Shown here: in pieces, positions 14,488-22,414 of the stretch | Numbering within the stretch: position 1 is the first letter of the stretch | Layout of the letters: each line of letters starts with the position of its first letter | Assembly: GCA_902801025.1 (NCBI GenBank) | Contig: CADCGZ010000024.1 | Span: 1 to 40,148 of the forward strand | Source: an uncultured bacterium | GTDB lineage: Bacteria; Verrucomicrobiota; Kiritimatiellia; RFP12; UBA1067 | Direction: 5' to 3' | DNA length: 40,148 bases | The notes under the pieces: model-generated | Told to the model about the DNA's origin: nothing | The model's input: the letters and a program-made list of their open reading frames with translations, nothing else | The model's database searches: none | Made by a program: the position numbers and the translations under genes

Positions 14488-16674
14488 ATGAAAAATAACA
14501 ACATGCTCGTGACCGTTATTGCGGCCTTTGCGACATTTGCTTCCGCCTGGGCGGCAAATGTCACCTGGAACAATTCGACTGGCAACGGCCAGTGGTCCGA
14601 TCCCGACAACTGGGCCGGAGGCGCACAGCCCGGCGAAGAGGATGTGGCTGTCATCGGTTCGAATGTGACGCTTGACGCTGACACAACGGTGTTGGGGGTG
14701 TCGTTGTCCGGCTCCCCGGTGATTGATGGCGCAGAGCATCGGCTGACCGTCTTGAACGGAACGGTCACGGGCGGATCGAAGCCCGTCGTCAAGTGCAAGC
14801 TCGTCTTCCCTGAAGGCGTGGCAGCGACCGTCAGGCCTGCGCAGGGATATGGCAACATAATGACGATCGAGGGCGGAATCGATGGCGGCGCTTCCGTTGC
14901 GTCCACGGGCGGGAATCAGAATTTCAATATTCGCTACACGAACGAGACCATTCGAACAGGGGCGTTCCTTGCGGACTTTGGAACGACATTCTTTTCGCCG
15001 CTTGACGTAAGCAGCATCACTCTTTCCGATCCCTGGGCGGATGCGAACGGCAACTCCCCGACGTTCACCTTCTGGCCATCGGCGACCTTGGCCAACGACA
15101 CCGTCGTCACGACGAAGCAGGGCGTCGTCACGCTGGCCTTCACGGACCAATACGAAATCGCTCCCGTCACATTCACGGTCCCCAAGCTGCACCTGGCTTC
15201 GGCGGGCAGGACGTCGCTGTCCTGCAATTTCTACGGCGTCCAGAACTTTGTCCGGATCAATGCGTTCGAGCGCGATTCCGGGGCGATGCTCCACGTCAAC
15301 AACCGGAAGCTCGGATCCTCGGCCTTCAATCCCGGAGTCAACGCCGGCATCTTCATCCAGGGGATTCCGACGGATGCGCAGGGCCGCGTCCCCGCCTGGG
15401 CCTACAACGACAGCTATCGCATCAAGGTGCTGGAAAACGGGGCGCTTGTTCCCGTCGCCTACAACGACTACGCCGACCTCGCAGCGGAAATCGCGGTCAA
15501 CGATCCGACGGGACTCTATCGCCTTCACTATGTGCAGGACTCGGCGCTGACGGCGGACACCGACATCGATTCGCTCATCATGAACGGCAACTTCAATTCA
15601 ACGGACGACAACACGATGCGTCTCGACCTCGGCGACTACGACCTTCGCCTGCATGGCGGCGCCCTCGCCTTGCGCGACTACGCCTCGAAGGAAATCTCCG
15701 CCTCCGGGGACGGCGCTCTCGTCATCGCCGCCGACCAAGCGGTGTTCAACTTTACATATGATGTCAACCGTATCGAAATCTCCGCTCCGATCGAATGGGA
15801 AAAGCCGACCGGCTCGACCGTCGATTATCCCGACTTCCTCATGCCGTACTATTCCGGGGCCGAGACTATCTTCTCTGGCGAGGATCGCGTCGGCGACTGG
15901 GGGGCTCTCAGCGCGGACGGTCGCAACAAGGGCGGCTCGCTGCTCATCTTCGACGGCCCGTCCGACCGGACGTTCCACGGCCCCGTCGGCGGACGGTTCT
16001 GGATGCGCAAGCGCGGCATCGGCACGCTCACCTTCGCCGGTCCCGACATCACGCGCGGACGGCAGATATTCGTTGAGGGCGGCACCTTGGTCATCGCAGA
16101 TAACAACGCGCCGAAAATCGATTGTGTCACTAACGGTGCGACGCTTAGGATTGCGAAGGATGTAGTCTGGACCCAGACAGCAGTTGTTTGGGATGACAGC
16201 GTCCTTGAGGGATTCGGGACGCTGAATCCAGGACTTAACCAGAATTACCTTCAGCCGGGATGCATTCTGCGTGGCGGCACGACAAGCGAGCCGGGCATGT
16301 TCTCGTTCGGGGGCCAGGTGGTGATTCCAACGAACGTCGTTATCGACGTCGGTTTTACGGGTGATGCTCACGGGCAGATACATATTGGCGGCAAGTTAAC
16401 GTTCAGGTCCAATCTCGATACGGAGGTCGTTGTTCGCGTGGCGGATGTCGACAAGACGGCGGCCATTCGCCCGTCTGACACGTTTGTTGTTCTCGATTAC
16501 GTTGGTAGCCACGAGAACTACGATGCAGGGCGCATTTCATTCGTCGTGGAAAACGCCTCGCCGAAGAGACTCGATACGAGCGCGGCGCAGCTTACCTTTG
16601 ATACCAAGACGAAGACGCTGTCGGTCACAGGCATCAAGAGTGTGAGCAAGGGCTTCGCCGTCTTCATCCGGTGA
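14488..16674 (+). CDS. Large secreted beta-strand/beta-helix protein with autotransporter-associated repeats
   Basis: This is an exported protein of 728 residues with a signal peptide ending in SAWA. The mature N-terminus has GNGQWSDPDNWAGG, a motif common in verrucomicrobial secreted proteins. Later IGTLTFAGPDITRGRQIFVEGGTLVI is broken up as GTLTFAG ... GGTLVIAD, the autotransporter-associated beta-strand repeat pattern. There is no PEP-CTERM anchor, beta-barrel or catalytic motif, so surface adhesion or glycan binding is a guess. I prefer ATG 14488 because AAAGGGA sits 6 bp upstream; ATG 14473 in the same frame is possible. It begins within about 25 bp of the regulator stop and is likely cotranscribed with it. 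Confidence 0.75.
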   Translation: MKNNNMLVTVIAAFATFASAWAANVTWNNSTGNGQWSDPDNWAGGAQPGEEDVAVIGSNVTLDADTTVLGVSLSGSPVIDGAEHRLTVLNGTVTGGSKPVVKCKLVFPEGVAATVRPAQGYGNIMTIEGGIDGGASVASTGGNQNFNIRYTNETIRTGAFLADFGTTFFSPLDVSSITLSDPWADANGNSPTFTFWPSATLANDTVVTTKQGVVTLAFTDQYEIAPVTFTVPKLHLASAGRTSLSCNFYGVQNFVRINAFERDSGAMLHVNNRKLGSSAFNPGVNAGIFIQGIPTDAQGRVPAWAYNDSYRIKVLENGALVPVAYNDYADLAAEIAVNDPTGLYRLHYVQDSALTADTDIDSLIMNGNFNSTDDNTMRLDLGDYDLRLHGGALALRDYASKEISASGDGALVIAADQAVFNFTYDVNRIEISAPIEWEKPTGSTVDYPDFLMPYYSGAETIFSGEDRVGDWGALSADGRNKGGSLLIFDGPSDRTFHGPVGGRFWMRKRGIGTLTFAGPDITRGRQIFVEGGTLVIADNNAPKIDCVTNGATLRIAKDVVWTQTAVVWDDSVLEGFGTLNPGLNQNYLQPGCILRGGTTSEPGMFSFGGQVVIPTNVVIDVGFTGDAHGQIHIGGKLTFRSNLDTEVVVRVADVDKTAAIRPSDTFVVLDYVGSHENYDAGRISFVVENASPKRLDTSAAQLTFDTKTKTLSVTGIKSVSKGFAVFIR

Positions 16675-16682
16675 CGAAGTTT

Positions 16683-16691
16683 TGATAAAAT
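16683..16691 (+). promoter_or_regulatory. Extended -10 promoter of the GH5 gene
   Basis: TGA precedes TAAAAT (16686-16691); no clear -35. The leader to ATG 16730 is about 31 nt and contains AAGGAG. Confidence 0.5.
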
Positions 16692-16711
16692 GGGTCTGAC
16701 CTACTTTATCA
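16683..16711. promoter_or_regulatory. Inverted repeat around the GH5 transcription start, candidate operator
   Basis: TGATAAA (16683-16689) and TTTATCA (16705-16711) form perfect 7-bp arms separated by 15 bp. They span the -10 hexamer and the predicted start point, a position where a bound repressor would block transcription. The half-sites differ from the palindrome upstream of the GntR/LacI gene. Confidence 0.4.
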
Positions 16712-16729
16712 TTTTCAAGGAGTGGCGCA

Positions 16730-18811
16730 ATGAGAACTAAGACGATATTGGCCTTGGTGGGACTGCTTGCGCTGGGGTTCGCGGTGCAGGGCGGGAACCT
16801 CGTTCCGGAGGGGAAGCGCGATTTTGACGTGCCGTTCAAGGGCCCTGGGCAGATGAGTCTCGTCTACACGCCCGTCTTCTTCCCGAAGGGGACTGCGGGT
16901 GTCGTCGTGAGCGGCGAGGCGAAGTGGAGTGACGTCGTGCGCGGCGACAAGAGCTGGTTCGATGCGCGCATAATGACCGACTTCATCGACTCGAAGTGCA
17001 AGAAAGTGAATGGCGGCCCTGTCATTGGCGGCTGGCACGGAAAAGGAGGGGAGTGGAAGGCGTTCCGCAAGTCTGTCAAGGTTCCGGAGGGCGCGGAGGG
17101 AATCGCGCTTATGCCGACGCTCTTCAACGTCAAGTCGGGTGCGCTCGCCATCCGCGGCCTCTCCGTAGAGGCACAGGAAAAGTACGAGGAGCTTCCCGAG
17201 GAGAAGGCGGCGCGGGAGGAGGCGGACCGCAAACGTTCCACGCAATGGGCCGCCCGCCGCGCGAAGGCCCGCGAGCGCATGGCAAAGACCGGTTCGCTCG
17301 CCGCGCCCGCCAAGGATGGCGAGCTGTACGCCGATCTCAAGGTGAAAGAGCCCGGCAAGCTGGTCAACGCCTACCGGGAATACGATCTGCCCGAGGGCGT
17401 GAAGGCGCTGAGGATTTCCTGGATGTGGGAAGTCAGGAACCTCAAGACGGGCGAGAGGCCGTGGTTCGACGCCCGCGTGCTCTTCAAGCTCAAGGGCGCG
17501 GACGGCAAGGAGCTCAAGAACGCGCCCGGTCCGAGCTATGTCCAGAAGGACACGAACGGCTGGCAGGAAAAGTCGACGGCATTCCTCGTCCCGCCTGATG
17601 CCGTGCAGCTTGTCGTCATGCCGTGCCTCTTCATGGCAAAGGCGGGCGAGATGCAGATGAAAGACGTCAAGATCGCCAAGACCGATCCGCAGCCTCTTTA
17701 TGCGGCGGCGGCGGAGCGCGAGCGCCAGGAAAAGGCGCGGTATGTCCCCGACGAGCCGGAGCGCCGCGAGAAGTGGCCGAAGCCGCTCAGGGTCGTCGGC
17801 AACAGGCTTGTCGACTCCGACGGGAGGGAGGTGTGGCTCCAGGGCGTGAACGCGGGCGGGATGGAGACGGTCCCGAACGGCGACCAGCAGGTCAAGTCGA
17901 CGGTCGTCGCCATAGACGAATGGCACGCAAACTGCATCCGTCTCCCGATCAACGACGACCACTGGTTTGGCCGCGGAAAGTTCCAGGGCGGACAGCCCGA
18001 CGCGGCGGCGGCCGCGTTCCGCCGCTACGTAGACAAGATAGTGCGCCTCGCGGCAAACCGCGGCGCATACGTCGCGATCGACCTTCACCGCTTCCGTGCG
18101 CCGAAGGCGGAGCACGTCGCGTTCTGGAAGGACTGCGCGGCGCACTACAAGAACCATCCCGCCGTCCTCTTCGATCTCTTCAACGAGCCGCATGGCATCA
18201 GCTGGGAGGTGTGGCGCAACGGCGGCTGGGTCGGCGAAGCGGGGAAGGTCGACGAATCGGCGTTTCTCACGGCGGAGGAAAAGAAAAAGAACCAGGGCTT
18301 CGAGTCGGTCGGCATGCAGGCTCTTCTCGACGCGGTGCGCTCGGCCGGAGCGAAGAACGTCGTGATCGCAGGCGGGCTTTTCTGGGCGAACGACCTGACG
18401 GGAATCGAGAGCGAGGCGATAGAGAAGGGCGAGGCGAAGAGCTACCGGCTCGACGAGAAGGGCGGCGACGGCATCATGTACGCGTGGCACACCTACCACT
18501 GGCACAAGGGGTGGGCGCGGGTTCTCCCCGTCGCCGCGAAGCATCCGATCTTCCTTGGCGAAGTTGGCGCGGCGCCGCGCGAGGAGATGACGTTCATTCC
18601 GTTCGAGCAGAAGGAGGATCCGTATACGTTCGCCCCCGACATGCTTGGGTTCATCCAGAAGCACCGCATCAACTGGACGGGATGGTGCTTCCATCCGAAG
18701 GCGGGCCCCTGCATGATCAGGAGCTGGGACTACGACCCGACGCCGTACTGGGGCGAGTTCGCGCGCCGCGCCCTATCCGGCGAGAAGTTCGAGATGAAGA
18801 GAATGCGATGA
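16730..18811 (+). CDS. Secreted GH5 glycoside hydrolase with duplicated N-terminal domain
   Basis: GH5 enzymes cleave beta-1,4 glucans, mannans and related glycans. The protein has 693 residues and a signal peptide (about 1-21). Two similar beta-sandwich-like domains, about 25-150 and 195-320, share SWFDARIM and PWFDARVL and are joined by a Lys/Arg/Glu-rich helical linker (150-190). The GH5 barrel begins at about 350, with VWLQGVN and NCIRLPI. The acid/base Glu486 is in FDLFNEPHG and the nucleophile Glu611 in FLGEVGA. AAGGAG precedes the ATG. Its stop overlaps the start of the heparinase-like gene, so the two are translationally coupled. The exact substrate is unclear. Confidence 0.88.
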   Translation: MRTKTILALVGLLALGFAVQGGNLVPEGKRDFDVPFKGPGQMSLVYTPVFFPKGTAGVVVSGEAKWSDVVRGDKSWFDARIMTDFIDSKCKKVNGGPVIGGWHGKGGEWKAFRKSVKVPEGAEGIALMPTLFNVKSGALAIRGLSVEAQEKYEELPEEKAAREEADRKRSTQWAARRAKARERMAKTGSLAAPAKDGELYADLKVKEPGKLVNAYREYDLPEGVKALRISWMWEVRNLKTGERPWFDARVLFKLKGADGKELKNAPGPSYVQKDTNGWQEKSTAFLVPPDAVQLVVMPCLFMAKAGEMQMKDVKIAKTDPQPLYAAAAERERQEKARYVPDEPERREKWPKPLRVVGNRLVDSDGREVWLQGVNAGGMETVPNGDQQVKSTVVAIDEWHANCIRLPINDDHWFGRGKFQGGQPDAAAAAFRRYVDKIVRLAANRGAYVAIDLHRFRAPKAEHVAFWKDCAAHYKNHPAVLFDLFNEPHGISWEVWRNGGWVGEAGKVDESAFLTAEEKKKNQGFESVGMQALLDAVRSAGAKNVVIAGGLFWANDLTGIESEAIEKGEAKSYRLDEKGGDGIMYAWHTYHWHKGWARVLPVAAKHPIFLGEVGAAPREEMTFIPFEQKEDPYTFAPDMLGFIQKHRINWTGWCFHPKAGPCMIRSWDYDPTPYWGEFARRALSGEKFEMKRMR

Positions 18812-20874
18812 GCGGCGCAGAAATAGCGCTTTCGGCGCTTCTGAGCGTCACAAATGTGCCTGGCTACTACACCTGCTACACCGAGGCGGTCACAGGCTCC
18901 GTCGAGGTGCAGCGGCGCGTCTTGGCGATGCCGTCGAACGAATGTGTGCGCGGCAATTCGACGTATGTCAACACAGAGCGCTTTCTCCTCGGCCCTGACA
19001 ATCCGCATTGGCTGGAGCTGAGGGGGCCAGAGTATGCCGCGAAGCTGAAGGAGTGGAGGTCTGCGGCGGAAAGGGCGGTAGAGGCGGCTGCATCGCGTCC
19101 GCATCCGCGACTTTTCGCGACAGATGCGGACTTCGCCCGCCTTAGGGAGGACGCGAAAGCCGACCCGCTTGTGAAACCGGCCGCCGATCGCGTCGTTGCG
19201 GATGCAGAGGTGTATCTTTCCGCGAAACCGGTTGAACGCGCGATGAGCGGATACCGTCTTCTCGGTCCGGCCCGCAAGGCACTTACGCGGCTTGCGACGC
19301 TGTCGATGGCGTACCGCCTGACGGGCGACGCTCGCTATGTGCGCAGGGCCGAACGCGAAATAGAGGCGGTTGCCGCGTTTTCAGACTGGAACCCCGGGCA
19401 CTTCCTGGACGTCGCCGAGATGTCTGTTGGCGTTGCCGTCGCCTATGACTGGCTCTATGACGTGCTTAAGCCGGAGGCCCGCGCCCTTGCGGCGCATGCG
19501 CTTCGCGACAAGGCGCTCTGTGCGACGGGACCGCATCCTCCTTGGACGCGGCTCCGCAACAACTGGGTGCAAGTCGGTTCTGCGGGAATGGTTGCCGCTG
19601 CTGCCGTGATTGCGGATGTGGAGCCTGAGCTTTGCGCAGTTCATCTCGCTGACGTGCTGGAGGCGTTGCCCGAGGCCGAGGGAGTCGTCGCTCCTGACGG
19701 CGGTTTTCCCGAGGGCCCGAGTTACTGGAAGTTCGGCTTCACGTTCAACATATTCGCGCTCGACATGATGAAGAGCGCGTTCGGGACCGACTTTGGCTTC
19801 TCCGAATTGCCGGGCTTTCGCGAGACTGGCTCGTTTCCCTCGCTCATGACCGGTCCTTCCGGGCAGTTCTTTGCCTTTTCGGACGGTCATCCTGCCCGGC
19901 CCCAGATTTCGGCGCTTTGGTGGTTTGCCGTCCGATTCGGTGATCAATCGTTCGTCGATGACCATGAAAAGCGCCTTTTCGCGAGGATGTGTGCGCTCCG
20001 CACGGCTAACGCAGAGGATGAGAACGACGTTCCTCGCGATTTCCCGATCGGGCTGCTTTGGGTCGACGCCTATTCGCGGATGTCGAAAGCCGTGGCGTCG
20101 CCATGCGGCAAGAACGGACCGTCCGTAGTGGTTCTGCGCGGCGAGATGCCTTTGGCGGTTCTGCGCGGTGCGCCGGCGGACACGAACGGCATATACATTG
20201 CGACAAAAGGTGGTTCACCTTCCTACAACCACGGACATGCAGACGAAGGAACGTTTGTCCTCGACATGCTTGGCGAACGCTGGGCCTACGATCTCGGGGC
20301 TGAAGACTATACGGCAATTGAGCGTGCCATCGGCGCGAGTGCTCTTTGGTCTCCCGAGCCGGACTCCCGCAGGTGGACGCTATTTCGCCTCGGCACACAG
20401 GGTCACAACACGCTGACGATAGGCGGGCAAGGACAGTATTCGAAGGGTTTTGCGACTATATCGCAGCCGGAGGGCGGAGTTGTCGAGGTCAATCTCTCGG
20501 AACTCTATCCAATGGCGAAGAGCGTTGTTCGCCGATTCCACATCGATGAAAGCTTCTATATCGAAGATTCCATCTGTGGCGTCGCGCCTGGCACCGTCGT
20601 GCGCTGGGCGATGGTGACGGATGCCGAAGTCTCGGTTTGGAACGACTTGCTGCCAATGGCCGAGCTCAGGAAAAACGGCAAGACGATGACGATTCTTTTC
20701 GGATCCAACGGGGCGCCCGGCGAGCGCCGCGTGTCCGTTCGCGAGGCACGTCCCGAAAATGCCCATGAGAAGCGGAACGACGGGTTTAGGCAGATCGTCT
20801 TCGAGTTCAAGACACAGGACGAGCCGGCGGAGTGCAGTGCCTTGTTCTGCCAGGGGATTACGGTTGACAAATGA
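18808..20874 (+). CDS. Heparinase II/III-family polysaccharide lyase
   Basis: This is a lyase of the heparinase II/III-like superfamily (alginate, heparin or related uronic-acid polymers). It has 688 residues: an (alpha/alpha) toroid from about 95, starting HPRLFATDADFARLR, and a C-terminal antiparallel beta-sandwich beginning around YNHGHADEGTFVLDMLGERW, whose His residues are typical of the family. The toroid has RNNWVQVGSAG and GVVAPDGGFPEGPSYW, where Asn and Tyr catalytic candidates lie. The ATG overlaps the GH5 stop (ATGA). Unlike GH5, the N-terminus shows no convincing signal peptide, so its location is open. The frame stays open far upstream over GH5, but that is GC-driven and not coding. 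Confidence 0.87.
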   Translation: MSGAEIALSALLSVTNVPGYYTCYTEAVTGSVEVQRRVLAMPSNECVRGNSTYVNTERFLLGPDNPHWLELRGPEYAAKLKEWRSAAERAVEAAASRPHPRLFATDADFARLREDAKADPLVKPAADRVVADAEVYLSAKPVERAMSGYRLLGPARKALTRLATLSMAYRLTGDARYVRRAEREIEAVAAFSDWNPGHFLDVAEMSVGVAVAYDWLYDVLKPEARALAAHALRDKALCATGPHPPWTRLRNNWVQVGSAGMVAAAAVIADVEPELCAVHLADVLEALPEAEGVVAPDGGFPEGPSYWKFGFTFNIFALDMMKSAFGTDFGFSELPGFRETGSFPSLMTGPSGQFFAFSDGHPARPQISALWWFAVRFGDQSFVDDHEKRLFARMCALRTANAEDENDVPRDFPIGLLWVDAYSRMSKAVASPCGKNGPSVVVLRGEMPLAVLRGAPADTNGIYIATKGGSPSYNHGHADEGTFVLDMLGERWAYDLGAEDYTAIERAIGASALWSPEPDSRRWTLFRLGTQGHNTLTIGGQGQYSKGFATISQPEGGVVEVNLSELYPMAKSVVRRFHIDESFYIEDSICGVAPGTVVRWAMVTDAEVSVWNDLLPMAELRKNGKTMTILFGSNGAPGERRVSVREARPENAHEKRNDGFRQIVFEFKTQDEPAECSALFCQGITVDK

Positions 20875-20903
20875 CGTCTCCCCTCGCGTTTTGGGGGCAA
20901 ATT

Positions 20904-20912
20904 TGCTATAAT
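20904..20912 (+). promoter_or_regulatory. Extended -10 promoter of the GT39-dxs-prc-dapF run
   Basis: TGC precedes TATAAT (20907-20912). ATG 20921 begins 8 nt after the hexamer, so the transcript should be leaderless; no ribosome-binding site exists between them. No -35 was seen at the usual spacing. Confidence 0.62.
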
Positions 20913-20920
20913 ATCGCCCG

Positions 20921-22414
20921 ATGAAGCGATATTGGTTTTTGGCGGCCTTCGGGTTCGTCGTGCTTGCGTTTGCGGCCGTGTGGCTTGGGGCCCTCAATCA
21001 AGATGAGGGATGGTATCTTTATGCCGCGCGTCTCGTGTCGGAGGGCAAGACGCCGTACCGCGACTTCTTCTACACCCAAGCACCAGTCATGCCTGTCGTG
21101 TATGCGGCGTTTACGTCTATATGGAATTCGTTCGGGCTCCTTGGTGCAAGAATCCTTACAATCTCCTTTGGCACACTGGGACTTGCGTTTTTCTGCGCCA
21201 GCGCCGCACGGCTCGTTGCGCCTGGCCGCCGTGCGCTTGCCGCTCTCGCCGTCTTTCTCCTGCTCGGCTCAAACCTCTACCACCTCTACTATATCGCGAT
21301 TCCGAAGACATACGCGCTTGCGTCGCTTTTCGTGGCGATTGGCTTCTTCCTTTTGACCTTCGCCCGTCCATCGACCCTTCGAGGGGGCGTCTTCGCGTTC
21401 GCGTCGGGGCTTTCGCTTGCGTTCGCGTGTGGCACGCGCATCAGTCTCGGCGTGATTCTCGCGGTTGTTGGCTTCTCGCTTCTCTTCTCGTTCAGCCGCA
21501 TGCGCTGGACATTCCTTTGGTTTGGGCTTGGCGGAGCGTTTGGCCTCGCGGTCGTCTACGGCTTTTTCCTCTGCGATCCAACGGCGCGCACAGGCCTTTT
21601 TGCCGCACAGGCCTACCATGCCGCCCGCGGCGGCTTTGATCCCGTCTTTACGGTTGGTTCCGTATCGCGGCTCGTCAGATGGTATCTGCCTGTCTTTGTC
21701 CTGCTTGGGCTTGGCTTCGCGCACCGTCGCGAGGCTGGCGGCGAGGCCAATGCGCTACTCGTCGCGTGGCTCGCGTTTGCGAGCTTCGTAGCCGTCTTTC
21801 TCGTCCAGATGCAAGCGCCGTTCCCCTACGAGGACTACCAGGTTCCTGTGATGGGGCTTCTGGCCGTCTTCGCCGCCGTGCTCTTCTTCGGCCGTCCGGC
21901 GTCCGTGCCTTCGCGTGGGCTTCTGCTGACGCTCGGCCTTGCATGGGCCGCGTCGTTCGGCTCGCCGCTTCTTGAGAAGTGGACGACGAACGGGCAGGAC
22001 AGGTTCTGGACTCTCAAGAAGGACCAGTGCGAGCTCGCCCAGCTTCGCGATGTCGCTCGATACATCGAGGAGGAAGATCCGAACGGCGAGGCGCTTCTCA
22101 CCCAGGACCTCTATCTCGCCATCGAGACCGGGCGCAAGGTTCCCGACGGGCTCGAGATGGGGCCGTTCAGCATGCTTTCCGACGAGGAATGGCGCAAGCT
22201 CCTCTCGTCTGCGCCGTGCAAGGTTGCCGCGCTTTCTGGCTATTCGTTCGCGATAGACCCGCCCCGCTGCGACGAGACGCCGGTCGAGCGCCAGATAGAG
22301 TATTTCCATCTTCTCAAGAATAACTACGACCTCGTGCAGAAAGTCGACAACTTCGGGCAGAACGCCACGTCCCTGCTCATACTGAAACGCAAGGACGAGG
22401 GGGCGGACAGGTGA
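20921..22414 (+). CDS. Integral membrane glycosyltransferase, GT39/PMT-like (ArnT superfamily)
   Basis: The protein has 497 residues and about ten hydrophobic segments. After TM1 comes the periplasmic motif NQDEGWYLYAARLVSEGKTPYRDFFY, whose Asp-Glu pair is the catalytic/metal site of polyprenyl-phosphate-sugar-dependent transferases of the PMT_2 superfamily. They move a sugar from a lipid carrier onto lipid A, proteins or polymers. The C-terminal 150 residues are a soluble periplasmic region. Acceptor and sugar are unknown. The transcript is probably leaderless. Its stop overlaps the GTG start of dxs; dxs makes isoprenoid precursors, from which lipid carriers derive. Confidence 0.82.
   Translation: MKRYWFLAAFGFVVLAFAAVWLGALNQDEGWYLYAARLVSEGKTPYRDFFYTQAPVMPVVYAAFTSIWNSFGLLGARILTISFGTLGLAFFCASAARLVAPGRRALAALAVFLLLGSNLYHLYYIAIPKTYALASLFVAIGFFLLTFARPSTLRGGVFAFASGLSLAFACGTRISLGVILAVVGFSLLFSFSRMRWTFLWFGLGGAFGLAVVYGFFLCDPTARTGLFAAQAYHAARGGFDPVFTVGSVSRLVRWYLPVFVLLGLGFAHRREAGGEANALLVAWLAFASFVAVFLVQMQAPFPYEDYQVPVMGLLAVFAAVLFFGRPASVPSRGLLLTLGLAWAASFGSPLLEKWTTNGQDRFWTLKKDQCELAQLRDVARYIEEEDPNGEALLTQDLYLAIETGRKVPDGLEMGPFSMLSDEEWRKLLSSAPCKVAALSGYSFAIDPPRCDETPVERQIEYFHLLKNNYDLVQKVDNFGQNATSLLILKRKDEGADR

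Noticed and set aside
16715..18694. Very long minus-strand open frames (also 859-2205, 3548-4561, 37799-39406 and others)
   Set aside because: They are opposite well-recognised plus-strand genes, have Arg/Ala/Val-rich composition without motifs, and are expected in GC-rich DNA from codon bias in the true gene.
17623..18807. Long in-frame N-terminal extension of the heparinase-like gene
   Set aside because: It overlaps the GH5 catalytic domain in another frame and is Arg/Gly-rich; the ATG at 18808 overlapping the GH5 stop is the natural start.
20880..20900. Rho-independent terminator after the heparinase-like gene
   Set aside because: Only a 4-bp CCCC/GGGG stem with a 9-nt loop and no solid T run.
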